5,721 nucleotides of DNA, from positions 1 through 5,721 of the forward strand of contig CAZUDI010000104.1 in the NCBI GenBank assembly GCA_964618975.1, in the 5' to 3' direction. This DNA comes from CAZUDI01 sp964618975. Lineage in GTDB: Bacteria; Desulfobacterota; Desulfomonilia; UBA1062. Below the pieces are notes generated by a model, which worked only from the letters and a program-made list of their open reading frames with translations, made no database searches and was not told the DNA's origin. Both the position numbers and the translations under genes were made by a program. Shown here one piece after another: positions 1 through 5,517 of this stretch (position 1 is the first letter of the stretch; every line of letters begins with the position of its first letter).

Positions 1-51
1 GGAGGGGTATGGACGGCACGCTCAATGATCTTTGGGAGGAAGCGCTCGTGA
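1..51 (+). CDS. Possible C-terminal end of an upstream gene (partial)
   Basis: Reading from base 1, this frame stays open for 16 codons and closes with TGA at 49-51; the encoded tail ends in IFGRKRS. Its stop overlaps a GTG codon at 48-50 as GTGA, the same kind of stop/start overlap that joins glpA-glpB and glpB-glpC in this window. That arrangement is the only reason to call it a gene end. The fragment is too short to identify a product, and the frame starting at base 2 could equally be an upstream gene closing with TGA at 26-28. The identity of the upstream protein lies outside the window. Confidence 0.35.
   Translation, partial: GGVWTARSMIFGRKRS
34..40 (+). promoter_or_regulatory. Ribosome binding site deciding the GTG start at 48
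   Basis: GGGAGGA lies 7 bases before GTG at 48-50, an optimal Shine-Dalgarno spacing. The competing ATG at 9 has GGAGG at 1-5 with only 3 bases between, which is tighter than usual. The site therefore favours the GTG start. Confidence 0.5.
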
Positions 52-563
52 TCGATCTGGCCGGGTTTGTGACACGCCTGAGGCGGGAGGGTTTCGCGGT
101 CCTGAAGGAGATTCACGGCATGAAACTCAAGGAGCTTCTCGGCTGGAGCGACCAGGTGGTCGAGGCCTATGGAAAGGTCTTCAAGGGAAACAAGGCACTG
201 GTCATGGACGAGGGGCTCCTGCCCTCGGCCAAGGAGGACATCCGTATCGCGTTGAAGCTGCAGTTCCATCAGTTCGCCCTGCGCCGGGACGAAGCGGCCA
301 TGCAGGACCTTGCCCGCGCCTACATCCACCTGAGCCGCTTTCAGGCCATCGATCACCGGGATCGGGGATTGCTGGACGAGCTCAACCGCGGTCAGGCCCC
401 CTCGCTGGAGGGGATCTTCGAGGAAAAGGAGGTCCTCTCCGAAGAGGAGGTCCTCTACCTGCAGAGATTCGGTGCGTTCAACGCCTACCTGGGGCGCATC
501 GAGGAAGAAAAGGAGATCCTTAGACGCGATTTTGCCGCGTTTGTGAGTTCGCTGAACGCCTGA
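48..563 (+). CDS. Unrecognised helix-rich charged protein upstream of mpgP
   Basis: I do not recognise this family. From the GTG start the product has 171 residues; an in-frame ATG at 9 would add 13. GTG is preferred because of a well-spaced GGGAGGA and a GTGA overlap with a possible upstream stop. The protein contains no cysteine, no signal peptide and no membrane-length hydrophobic segment, so it is probably cytoplasmic. It looks largely alpha-helical, with long stretches rich in E, K, R, L and A. Near the C-terminus a short tandem repeat gives EKEVLS followed by EEEVLY, and the last 25 residues form another charged helix (GRIEEEKEILRRDF). Codon use resembles its neighbours. It lies 54 bp before the MpgP-family phosphatase and may share its transcript, which hints at, but does not show, a role near that pathway. 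Confidence 0.75.
   Translation: MIDLAGFVTRLRREGFAVLKEIHGMKLKELLGWSDQVVEAYGKVFKGNKALVMDEGLLPSAKEDIRIALKLQFHQFALRRDEAAMQDLARAYIHLSRFQAIDHRDRGLLDELNRGQAPSLEGIFEEKEVLSEEEVLYLQRFGAFNAYLGRIEEEKEILRRDFAAFVSSLNA
427..456 (+). repeat. Short tandem duplication inside the unknown gene
   Basis: The 12-mer AGGAGGTCCTCT occurs at 427-438 and again at 445-456, exactly 18 bases (six codons) apart, so both copies are read in the same frame and encode (K/E)EVL(S/Y). Each copy also contains the small dyad GAGG-T-CCTC. A simple in-frame slippage duplication within a charged helix is the most likely explanation. Confidence 0.7.
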
Positions 564-583
564 GGGCGCGGCCCGGGGGGCGA

Positions 584-603
584 GGCCCTTCCTGGACAGG
601 GCC
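584..603 (+). repeat. Inverted repeat (hairpin) between the unknown gene and mpgP
   Basis: GGCCCT at 584-589 and AGGGCC at 598-603 are perfect complements around an 8-base loop. No uridine run follows, so it is not a convincing Rho-independent terminator. It ends 14 bases before the mpgP start and could fold over the region where that gene's ribosome binding site should be. The whole 54-bp gap is very GC-rich and chance pairing is possible. Confidence 0.4.
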
Positions 604-617
604 GGGGGCTTTCGCAC

Positions 618-1448
618 ATGCAGAAGAGATACTTGGTTTTCACCGACTTAGACGGCACCCTGCTCGACCACCATACCTATGCCTACCAGGCGGCCCTGCC
701 CGCCCTTGAGCGGCTGCGGGATAACGGGACGCCCGTAATCGCAGTCTCCAGCAAGACCCGCCTCGAGATCGAGCCCCTGCTGGATGTCCCCGCTTTTGCG
801 AAGGTCTTTGTCACGGAAAACGGCAGCGGGGTTTTTGTCGCCCCGGAGTCCGGTCTGCGGCTGCCCCCCGGGGCCCGGGAGAAGGGGGGCTACAAGGTGA
901 TGCAACTCGGGGTGCCCTATGACCGGGTGGTGCAGGCGTTGCGCGCGGCCGCGCAGGGTTGCCCGGGGCGCATCAGGGGGTTCTCCGACCTGAGCACGGC
1001 CGAGGTCGCCGCATTGACCGGGTTGAGCCACGGGGAGGCCTCCCGGGCGAAACGGCGCGAATTCTCAGAACCTTTCCTCTACGATGGCGACGAGGCCGGC
1101 CTTACCTGTCTGGAGGCGGCCCTGTCGGGCGCTGGTCTGCGCTGCCTGCGCGGCGGGCGCTTCCTGCATGCCCTGGGAGCCTGCGACAAGGGGAATGCCG
1201 TACGTCTGTTGCTGTCAATCTACCAGGCCAGCTACCCCATGCTGTCCTGGACGACCGTGGGGCTGGGGGACAGCCTCAACGATCTGGCCCTGCTCGGGGC
1301 CGTGGATCTGCCGGTTGTGGTGATGCGTCCCGGGGGGGATTACATGGAGCTTCCCGAACCCCTGGCTGCGCGGGTGCTGCGTGCCCCGGGAATCGGGCCG
1401 GTGGGGTGGAATGCCGCCATGTTGAGGCTGTTGGACGAACGGGAGTGA
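618..1448 (+). CDS. mpgP: Mannosyl-3-phosphoglycerate phosphatase family (HAD-IIB)
   Basis: The 276-residue product is a cytosolic HAD-superfamily phosphatase of the MpgP/YedP family. Family members remove phosphate from mannosyl-3-phosphoglycerate to give the compatible solute mannosylglycerate; relatives can act on the glucosyl form. HAD motif I is DLDGT at residues 10-14, with nucleophile Asp10 and acid/base Asp12. Motif II is SSKTR at 44-48. ENGS at 68-71 and the TGLS and FSEPF segments (about 134-151) lie in the family's cap region. The motif III lysine is probably Lys191 in CDKGNA, and motif IV is GLGDSLND at 215-222. Length is normal and all key residues are present. The ATG start places motif I where the family has it, although only a weak G-rich ribosome site (604-608) precedes it. 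No partner synthase lies in the window; it may be upstream. Substrate sugar cannot be read from sequence alone. Confidence 0.88.
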   Translation: MQKRYLVFTDLDGTLLDHHTYAYQAALPALERLRDNGTPVIAVSSKTRLEIEPLLDVPAFAKVFVTENGSGVFVAPESGLRLPPGAREKGGYKVMQLGVPYDRVVQALRAAAQGCPGRIRGFSDLSTAEVAALTGLSHGEASRAKRREFSEPFLYDGDEAGLTCLEAALSGAGLRCLRGGRFLHALGACDKGNAVRLLLSIYQASYPMLSWTTVGLGDSLNDLALLGAVDLPVVVMRPGGDYMELPEPLAARVLRAPGIGPVGWNAAMLRLLDERE

Positions 1449-1487
1449 GCGCCCAGCCGCAGGGATTCTGGTGCGGGCCGACGGCCG

Positions 1488-1500
1488 TTAGGGCCCCTAA
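1488..1500. promoter_or_regulatory. Perfect 13-bp dyad, possible operator upstream of glpA
   Basis: TTAGGGCCCCTAA consists of two perfect 6-base arms (TTAGGG and CCCTAA) around a single central C. A second, 8-bp palindrome, ACGGCCGT at 1481-1488, abuts it. The pair lies 40 bp after the mpgP stop and about 55 bp upstream of the proposed glpA -35 box. It could bind a dimeric regulator or form a weak hairpin at the end of the mpgP transcript. No T-run follows, so termination is unlikely. I do not recognise it as a known operator. Confidence 0.35.
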
Positions 1501-1554
1501 TTGTATACGTGCCGGACTTCGGTGCAGGGGAGCGTAGATCCTGCTTCACGACGC

Positions 1555-1583
1555 TTGACCCGAGGGAGTTACAAATGTATGGT
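1555..1583 (+). promoter_or_regulatory. Candidate sigma70-type promoter of glpABC
   Basis: TTGACC at 1555-1560 matches the -35 consensus at five of six positions, and TATGGT at 1578-1583 matches the -10 consensus at four of six, separated by the ideal 17 bases. Transcription would start near 1590, leaving a leader of about 26 bases that still contains the AAGGA ribosome site at 1601-1605. The position in the only large intergenic gap before the operon supports it; it has not been tested. Confidence 0.45.
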
Positions 1584-1600
1584 TCTGTCGGACAAGGCAA

Positions 1601-1605
1601 AAGGA
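1601..1605 (+). promoter_or_regulatory. Ribosome binding site of glpA
   Basis: AAGGA lies 10 bases before ATG at 1616. An in-frame TGA at 1610-1612 blocks any upstream start, so this ATG is the first one possible for GlpA, and it puts the FAD-binding strand right at the N-terminus as expected. Confidence 0.65.
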
Positions 1606-1615
1606 AACCTGATCG

Positions 1616-3118
1616 ATGCTCACAACAGACGTCATCATAATCGGCGGCGGTGCCACCGGGTGTGGGATCGCCCGGGATCTGGCCCTCAGAGGCATTCCCC
1701 ACTATTTGCTGGAAAAGGACGACTTCGCCTCGGGCGCCACGGGGGCCTGCCATGGCCTGCTCCACAGCGGCGGACGCTATGTGGTCAACGACCCCGAGGC
1801 GGCTGCGGAGTGTATCCAGGAGAACGCCATCCTCCAGCAGATCGGGGTGAAGTGCGTGGAACGCACCGGCGGGCTTTTCGTGCGCCTGCCCGGTGACTCG
1901 AAACGGTTCCGGGACCGGTTTCTCAAGAGCTGTGAGGCGGTGGGCATCCCCACCGAGGTGCTTTCGCCCACCAGGGCCTTCGATCTGGTGCCGAATCTCA
2001 ACCCGGTTATTGAAGAGGCCGTCCGCGTGCCCGACTGTTCCATCGATCCCTTCCGGCTCTGCATGCTCAATGCCGTCACCTCGCGCAACAAGGGGGGGGA
2101 GATCCTGATCCACCACAAGGTGATCGGGATCATCAAGGAGAAGGGCCATTGCGTGGGCGTCAAGGCCCAGGATCGCTTCACCTCGGAGATCAAGGAGATC
2201 AGGGGCAGGCTCATCATCAACGCCACGGGTGCCTGGGGCGACCGGGTGGCGCATATGTCCGGAGCGCGCGTCCCCATGTCTCTGTCCAAGGGCAGCCTGA
2301 TCATCTCCAATCACCGGCTCACCAACATGGTCATCAACCGCCTGCGTCCGCCGTCGGACGGGGATATCATCGTGCCCAACGAGGCGGTTTGCCTGGCCGG
2401 GACCACCTCGATCCCGGTGAAGGATCCGGATGCCATCGAAGTCGAGCCACGGGAGGTGGACATCATCGCCACGCAGGCCGAACAGATGCTCCCGCCCTTC
2501 GGCAGCACCCGCCTGATCCGGGCCTACACCGGGGTGCGCCCGCTGCTCAAGGATGCCGCGGGAGATGGCCGTGCCATTTCGCGGGGGTTCCGTATCATCG
2601 ACCATAAAAACGGTATGTTCAGCATCCTGGGGGGCAAGCTTACCACCTACCGGCTCATGGCGGAAAAGATGACGGATACCGTGATGGAGATCTTCGGATC
2701 CTCGCTCCCGTGCACGACGGCCGAAACCCCCCTCGAGGGCCAGGACGAACTGAGCGGCTATCCGCTGTCCAAACGGCTGAAGGACATGGACAACATCGTC
2801 TGCGAGTGCGAACTCGTGAACAAGGACGAGGTGAAGCGCGTGATCAACCGCATCGGCACGAAGTATATCGGCGACATTCAGCACCGCACCCGGCTGGGTA
2901 TGGGGCCATGCCAGGGGGGGTTCTGCACCTATCGGGCCCTGGGCATCATGCAGGAGATGGGACGGGTGACACCCGAGGAGTCCATGCGTGTGCTCACGGA
3001 TTTTCTTGAGCGGCGCTTCCGCGGCATCCGGCCGGCCCTGTGGGGGGATCAGCTCAGAGAGGAGCAGCTCATCGAGAGCATCTACCTCGGTATCTTGAGC
3101 ATGGAGCAGCCCGGATGA
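1616..3118 (+). CDS. glpA: Anaerobic glycerol-3-phosphate dehydrogenase subunit A
   Basis: GlpA is the catalytic FAD subunit of GlpABC. It oxidises sn-glycerol-3-phosphate to dihydroxyacetone phosphate in the cytoplasm and passes electrons to GlpB and GlpC. The 500-residue protein opens with the FAD Rossmann motif GGGATG (10-15), followed by HGLLHSGGRY (46-55), KGSLII (225-230), YTGVRP (304-309) and GGKLTTYR (339-346), all typical of the GlpA/GlpD fold. The C-terminal BFD-like Fe-S domain has its four cysteines intact: Cys396 and Cys398 (CECE), then Cys432 and Cys437 (CQGGFC). Compared with E. coli GlpA as I remember it (about 542 residues), the linker between CTTA (366-369) and CECE is roughly 25 residues shorter. 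That domain separates GlpA from the aerobic GlpD. The stop overlaps the glpB start as ATGA. Confidence 0.97.
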   Translation: MLTTDVIIIGGGATGCGIARDLALRGIPHYLLEKDDFASGATGACHGLLHSGGRYVVNDPEAAAECIQENAILQQIGVKCVERTGGLFVRLPGDSKRFRDRFLKSCEAVGIPTEVLSPTRAFDLVPNLNPVIEEAVRVPDCSIDPFRLCMLNAVTSRNKGGEILIHHKVIGIIKEKGHCVGVKAQDRFTSEIKEIRGRLIINATGAWGDRVAHMSGARVPMSLSKGSLIISNHRLTNMVINRLRPPSDGDIIVPNEAVCLAGTTSIPVKDPDAIEVEPREVDIIATQAEQMLPPFGSTRLIRAYTGVRPLLKDAAGDGRAISRGFRIIDHKNGMFSILGGKLTTYRLMAEKMTDTVMEIFGSSLPCTTAETPLEGQDELSGYPLSKRLKDMDNIVCECELVNKDEVKRVINRIGTKYIGDIQHRTRLGMGPCQGGFCTYRALGIMQEMGRVTPEESMRVLTDFLERRFRGIRPALWGDQLREEQLIESIYLGILSMEQPG

Positions 3119-4311
3119 GCGGGCAGCTCTACGATGTGGTTATCATCGGCGGGGGCCTGTCCGGGCTGATGGCCTCCCTGACCCTGACAGACGCAGGCTT
3201 GCGCGTGGCAGTGATCTCCAAAGGCGACCCGGTATGCTGTCTGTCCACGGGATGCATCGACGTGCTGGGGACGGTCTCCAACCCGCTCAAGGGCGCCACT
3301 CATCTGCCGAAGCGGCACCCCTATCGCCTGCTGCGCGAGCAGACGCTCGCACAGGCCTTCGAGCGCTTCCGGGAAATCATGGAGAGATGTGGCCTTCCCT
3401 ATCATGGTGATATATCCCACAACCGCTCGATTTTGACCCCCCTGGGCACCACCAAGACCACCTGCCTGGTTCCCGGGACCATGGAACACGCCGAAGGTTG
3501 CGATCAGCAGTACCTCCATGTCGTGTCCTTCGAGGGGCTCAGGGATTTCTATCCGAGCTACATCACCGCCCGGCTCAAGGAGAGTGGTTTCTCGGTCTTC
3601 GAGGCCGGAGTGGACACCACCCTCGGCATCGCCCAGTGCTTCGACGACCCCGTCTTTCTGGAGGGTTTCATCACCTGGCTCAAGAAGCTGGAGATCCCGC
3701 CCGGCCGGATCGCCATCCCCGCCGTGCTGGGACTTGCCGATCCCGTGCGGGTGATGACTTCTATTGCCAAGGCCCTGGATCGGGAGATCTTCGAGATTCC
3801 CACCCTGCCCCCCTCCCTGCCGGGACTGCGTCTTTTCCGCAGACTGCGCCAGGAGCTGCAGGACAGGGGCGGGCATGTCTACTGGGGCAAGGAGATCGCT
3901 AGTGTGGAAAAGGGAGCGAGACTCGTGGAGGCCATAACCCTGCAGACCGCGGGCCGGCCGACACGGGTACACGGACGGGCCTTTATTTTGGCCACCGGTT
4001 CGTTCATCAGCGGCGGACTGTTCGCCTTTCGGGATTCCATCCAGGAGACCGTGTTCAATCTGCCGCTTGTCAGTCCGGGCCCCCGGGAGACCTGGTTCCA
4101 TCACGAGTTTTTCCGGGCCGGGCACGCCATCGAGAAGGCGGGCATTGAGGTGGACCAAGGCTTCCGCCCGCAGGGAACGAAGCTGGAAAACCTCTTTGCG
4201 TGCGGCAGCCTGCTGGCAAACGCCGAGATCATGAAGCACCGATGCGGGCATGGCCTGGCCCTGGCCACGGGACATGCGGCGGCCAGAAGCTGCGCCAGGA
4301 GTCTGGGATGA
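3115..4311 (+). CDS. glpB: Anaerobic glycerol-3-phosphate dehydrogenase subunit B
   Basis: GlpB is the second flavoprotein subunit of GlpABC, thought to relay electrons from GlpA to GlpC. The 398-residue product begins with the nucleotide-binding motif GGGLSG (12-17). Segments shared with E. coli GlpB from memory include HPYRLL (68-73), ITPLGT in the form ILTPLGT (106-112), LGLADP (205-210), PTLPPSLPGLRL (229-240), ATGSFISGGL (293-302) and ENLFACGSLL (358-367). The ATG at 3115 is chosen because it forms ATGA with the glpA stop, follows GGAG (3103-3106) by 8 bases and places the Rossmann motif near the N-terminus; an in-frame ATG at 3040 would overlap glpA by 79 bases. An unusual cluster Cys41-Cys42-Cys47 lies where E. 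coli has no cysteines. No membrane segment is seen. Confidence 0.95.
   Translation: MSGQLYDVVIIGGGLSGLMASLTLTDAGLRVAVISKGDPVCCLSTGCIDVLGTVSNPLKGATHLPKRHPYRLLREQTLAQAFERFREIMERCGLPYHGDISHNRSILTPLGTTKTTCLVPGTMEHAEGCDQQYLHVVSFEGLRDFYPSYITARLKESGFSVFEAGVDTTLGIAQCFDDPVFLEGFITWLKKLEIPPGRIAIPAVLGLADPVRVMTSIAKALDREIFEIPTLPPSLPGLRLFRRLRQELQDRGGHVYWGKEIASVEKGARLVEAITLQTAGRPTRVHGRAFILATGSFISGGLFAFRDSIQETVFNLPLVSPGPRETWFHHEFFRAGHAIEKAGIEVDQGFRPQGTKLENLFACGSLLANAEIMKHRCGHGLALATGHAAARSCARSLG
4297..4301 (+). promoter_or_regulatory. Ribosome binding site of glpC inside the glpB end
   Basis: AGGAG lies 6 bases before ATG at 4308. Together with the ATGA overlap it fixes the glpC start, which is much better than the in-frame ATG at 4200 that would overlap glpB by 112 bases and add 36 residues of non-family sequence. 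Confidence 0.75.
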
Positions 4312-5495
4312 ATTTCGAGCACTGCATCCGCTGCACTATCTGCGTGGAGAACTGCCCGGTCTTCAAGGTCAACCCGGCCTTTCCGGGCCCCAAGCAGGCA
4401 GGCCCGGATGCCCAGCGCTTTCGTCTGACCGGCGAACGCTCCGTGGACGAGTGGGTGCGGTTGTGCTGCCAGTGTAAACGCTGCGAGGTGGCCTGCCCAT
4501 ATGGGGTGAATCCGGCCGAGATTATCCTTCAGGCGCAGCTCAAGTACGGGGAGGAGCATCTGCGCGGACTGACGGCCTATCTGTTCGCCAACAACTACAG
4601 GATGGAGACCCTCGGCTCCCTGATGGCACCGCTGGCCAACCGCCTGACCCCCCTGGAGCTGATCAAGAACATGATGCGGCTGGTGGGGATTTCCACCTAT
4701 CTGCCCTTTCCCTCCTTCCAGATGGTCTCCCTCGGCCGCGGAAGGCGCAGGAAGGGCAAGGGCACCCGCAAGGTCGTCTTCTTCTATGGCTGTTTCCTGA
4801 ATTTCAACCGGCCCGACATCGGGCGCACCATCCGCGACCTGCTTGCCTCTCTGGGATTGGAGGTGGTGCTGCCCCACCAGGTCTGTTGCGGTCTGCCGGC
4901 CCTGGGCAACGGCGATCTGGAGACGGCGCGGGGCTATGCCCTCAAGAATGCGGGGATCCTCTCGGACTATATCGACAAGGGGTTTGACGTGGTCTATGCG
5001 TGTACCTCGTGCGGACTGACGCTCATTCACGACTACCCGGGCATCCTGAAGGTGCCCTCGGGCAGGAAGATCGCCGAGAACACCTACAATATCCACGAGT
5101 ACATCCTCAACCTCATCGACAACGGAGAGGTGGAGCCCGTCTTCGGGGCGGTCACGCGCAAAAGGGTGGCCTACCACATCCCCTGCCACCTGCGGGCCCT
5201 GGGGATCGGCTACCCGGCCGCACGCCTGCTGGAGAACATCCCCGGACTCGAATGCCGCATCCTCGACGATCACTGCTGCGGGCTGTCGGGAAGCTACGGT
5301 TTCAAGAAGAAGAACCAGGCAACGGCCCAGAAGCTGGGGGGGCTTGCCGCCCAGGCCATCCGGGAGGTGCATCCCGAAGCCCTTATCGCCGACTGCGGGG
5401 CCTGCCGCATGCAGCTCGGCCATCTGGCAGGACTGCCGGCCCTCGATCCGGCGGAGATTCTCATGGAGTCTCTCATAAGCGCTCGCAACCCATAA
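4308..5495 (+). CDS. glpC: Anaerobic glycerol-3-phosphate dehydrogenase subunit C
   Basis: GlpC is the Fe-S subunit that anchors GlpAB at the membrane and hands electrons to the quinone pool in E. coli. The 395-residue product has two [4Fe-4S] motifs: Cys6, 9, 12, 16 (CIRCTICVENCP) and Cys53, 56, 59, 63 (CCQCKRCEVACP, with an extra Cys54). Two complete CCG (HdrD-type) domains follow: Cys162, Cys193-Cys194-Gly195, Cys232/Cys235; then Cys293, Cys323-Cys324-Gly325, Cys363/Cys366. CFLNFN (162-167) and SGSYGFKKKN (327-336) are close to E. coli GlpC as I recall it. A strongly basic stretch (RGRRRKGKGTRK, 144-155) precedes the first CCG domain and might touch membrane lipid. There is no transmembrane helix, as in other GlpC proteins. 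Only 22 bp separate it from the transketolase gene. The acceptor in this organism is not shown by sequence. Confidence 0.96.
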   Translation: MNFEHCIRCTICVENCPVFKVNPAFPGPKQAGPDAQRFRLTGERSVDEWVRLCCQCKRCEVACPYGVNPAEIILQAQLKYGEEHLRGLTAYLFANNYRMETLGSLMAPLANRLTPLELIKNMMRLVGISTYLPFPSFQMVSLGRGRRRKGKGTRKVVFFYGCFLNFNRPDIGRTIRDLLASLGLEVVLPHQVCCGLPALGNGDLETARGYALKNAGILSDYIDKGFDVVYACTSCGLTLIHDYPGILKVPSGRKIAENTYNIHEYILNLIDNGEVEPVFGAVTRKRVAYHIPCHLRALGIGYPAARLLENIPGLECRILDDHCCGLSGSYGFKKKNQATAQKLGGLAAQAIREVHPEALIADCGACRMQLGHLAGLPALDPAEILMESLISARNP

Positions 5496-5505
5496 TATTC
5501 CAGGT

Positions 5506-5511
5506 AAGGAG
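5506..5511 (+). promoter_or_regulatory. Ribosome binding site of the transketolase gene
   Basis: AAGGAG lies 6 bases before ATG at 5518, a near-ideal site. It decides against the ATG at 5513, which meets a stop two codons later. The 22-bp gap after glpC has room for neither a terminator nor a full promoter separate from glpC coding sequence, so co-transcription with glpABC is likely. Confidence 0.8.
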
Positions 5512-5517
5512 AATGAT

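Noticed and set aside
1475..1500. Rho-independent terminator after mpgP
   Set aside because: GGGCC (1475-1479) can pair with GGCCC (1492-1496), and the 13-bp dyad can fold, but neither is followed by a T-run. I keep the dyad only as a possible operator.
1501..1896. Plus-strand open frame of 131 codons across the glpA start
   Set aside because: Most of it is an out-of-frame reading of glpA; the product is rich in R, G and P and has no family character.
1340..2884. Open frame of 514 codons on the minus strand
   Set aside because: It covers glpA, the regulatory gap and the end of mpgP in antisense. The product is rich in H, G, R and P with no family signature, as expected for a shadow frame.
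3040..3114. Upstream ATG start for glpB at 3040
   Set aside because: It would overlap glpA by 79 bases and add 25 residues before the Rossmann strand that do not fit the family; ATG 3115 with its ATGA overlap is better.
3082..4275. Open frame of 397 codons on the minus strand opposite glpB
   Set aside because: It is wholly antisense to glpB, which has clear family matches, and lacks any domain of its own.
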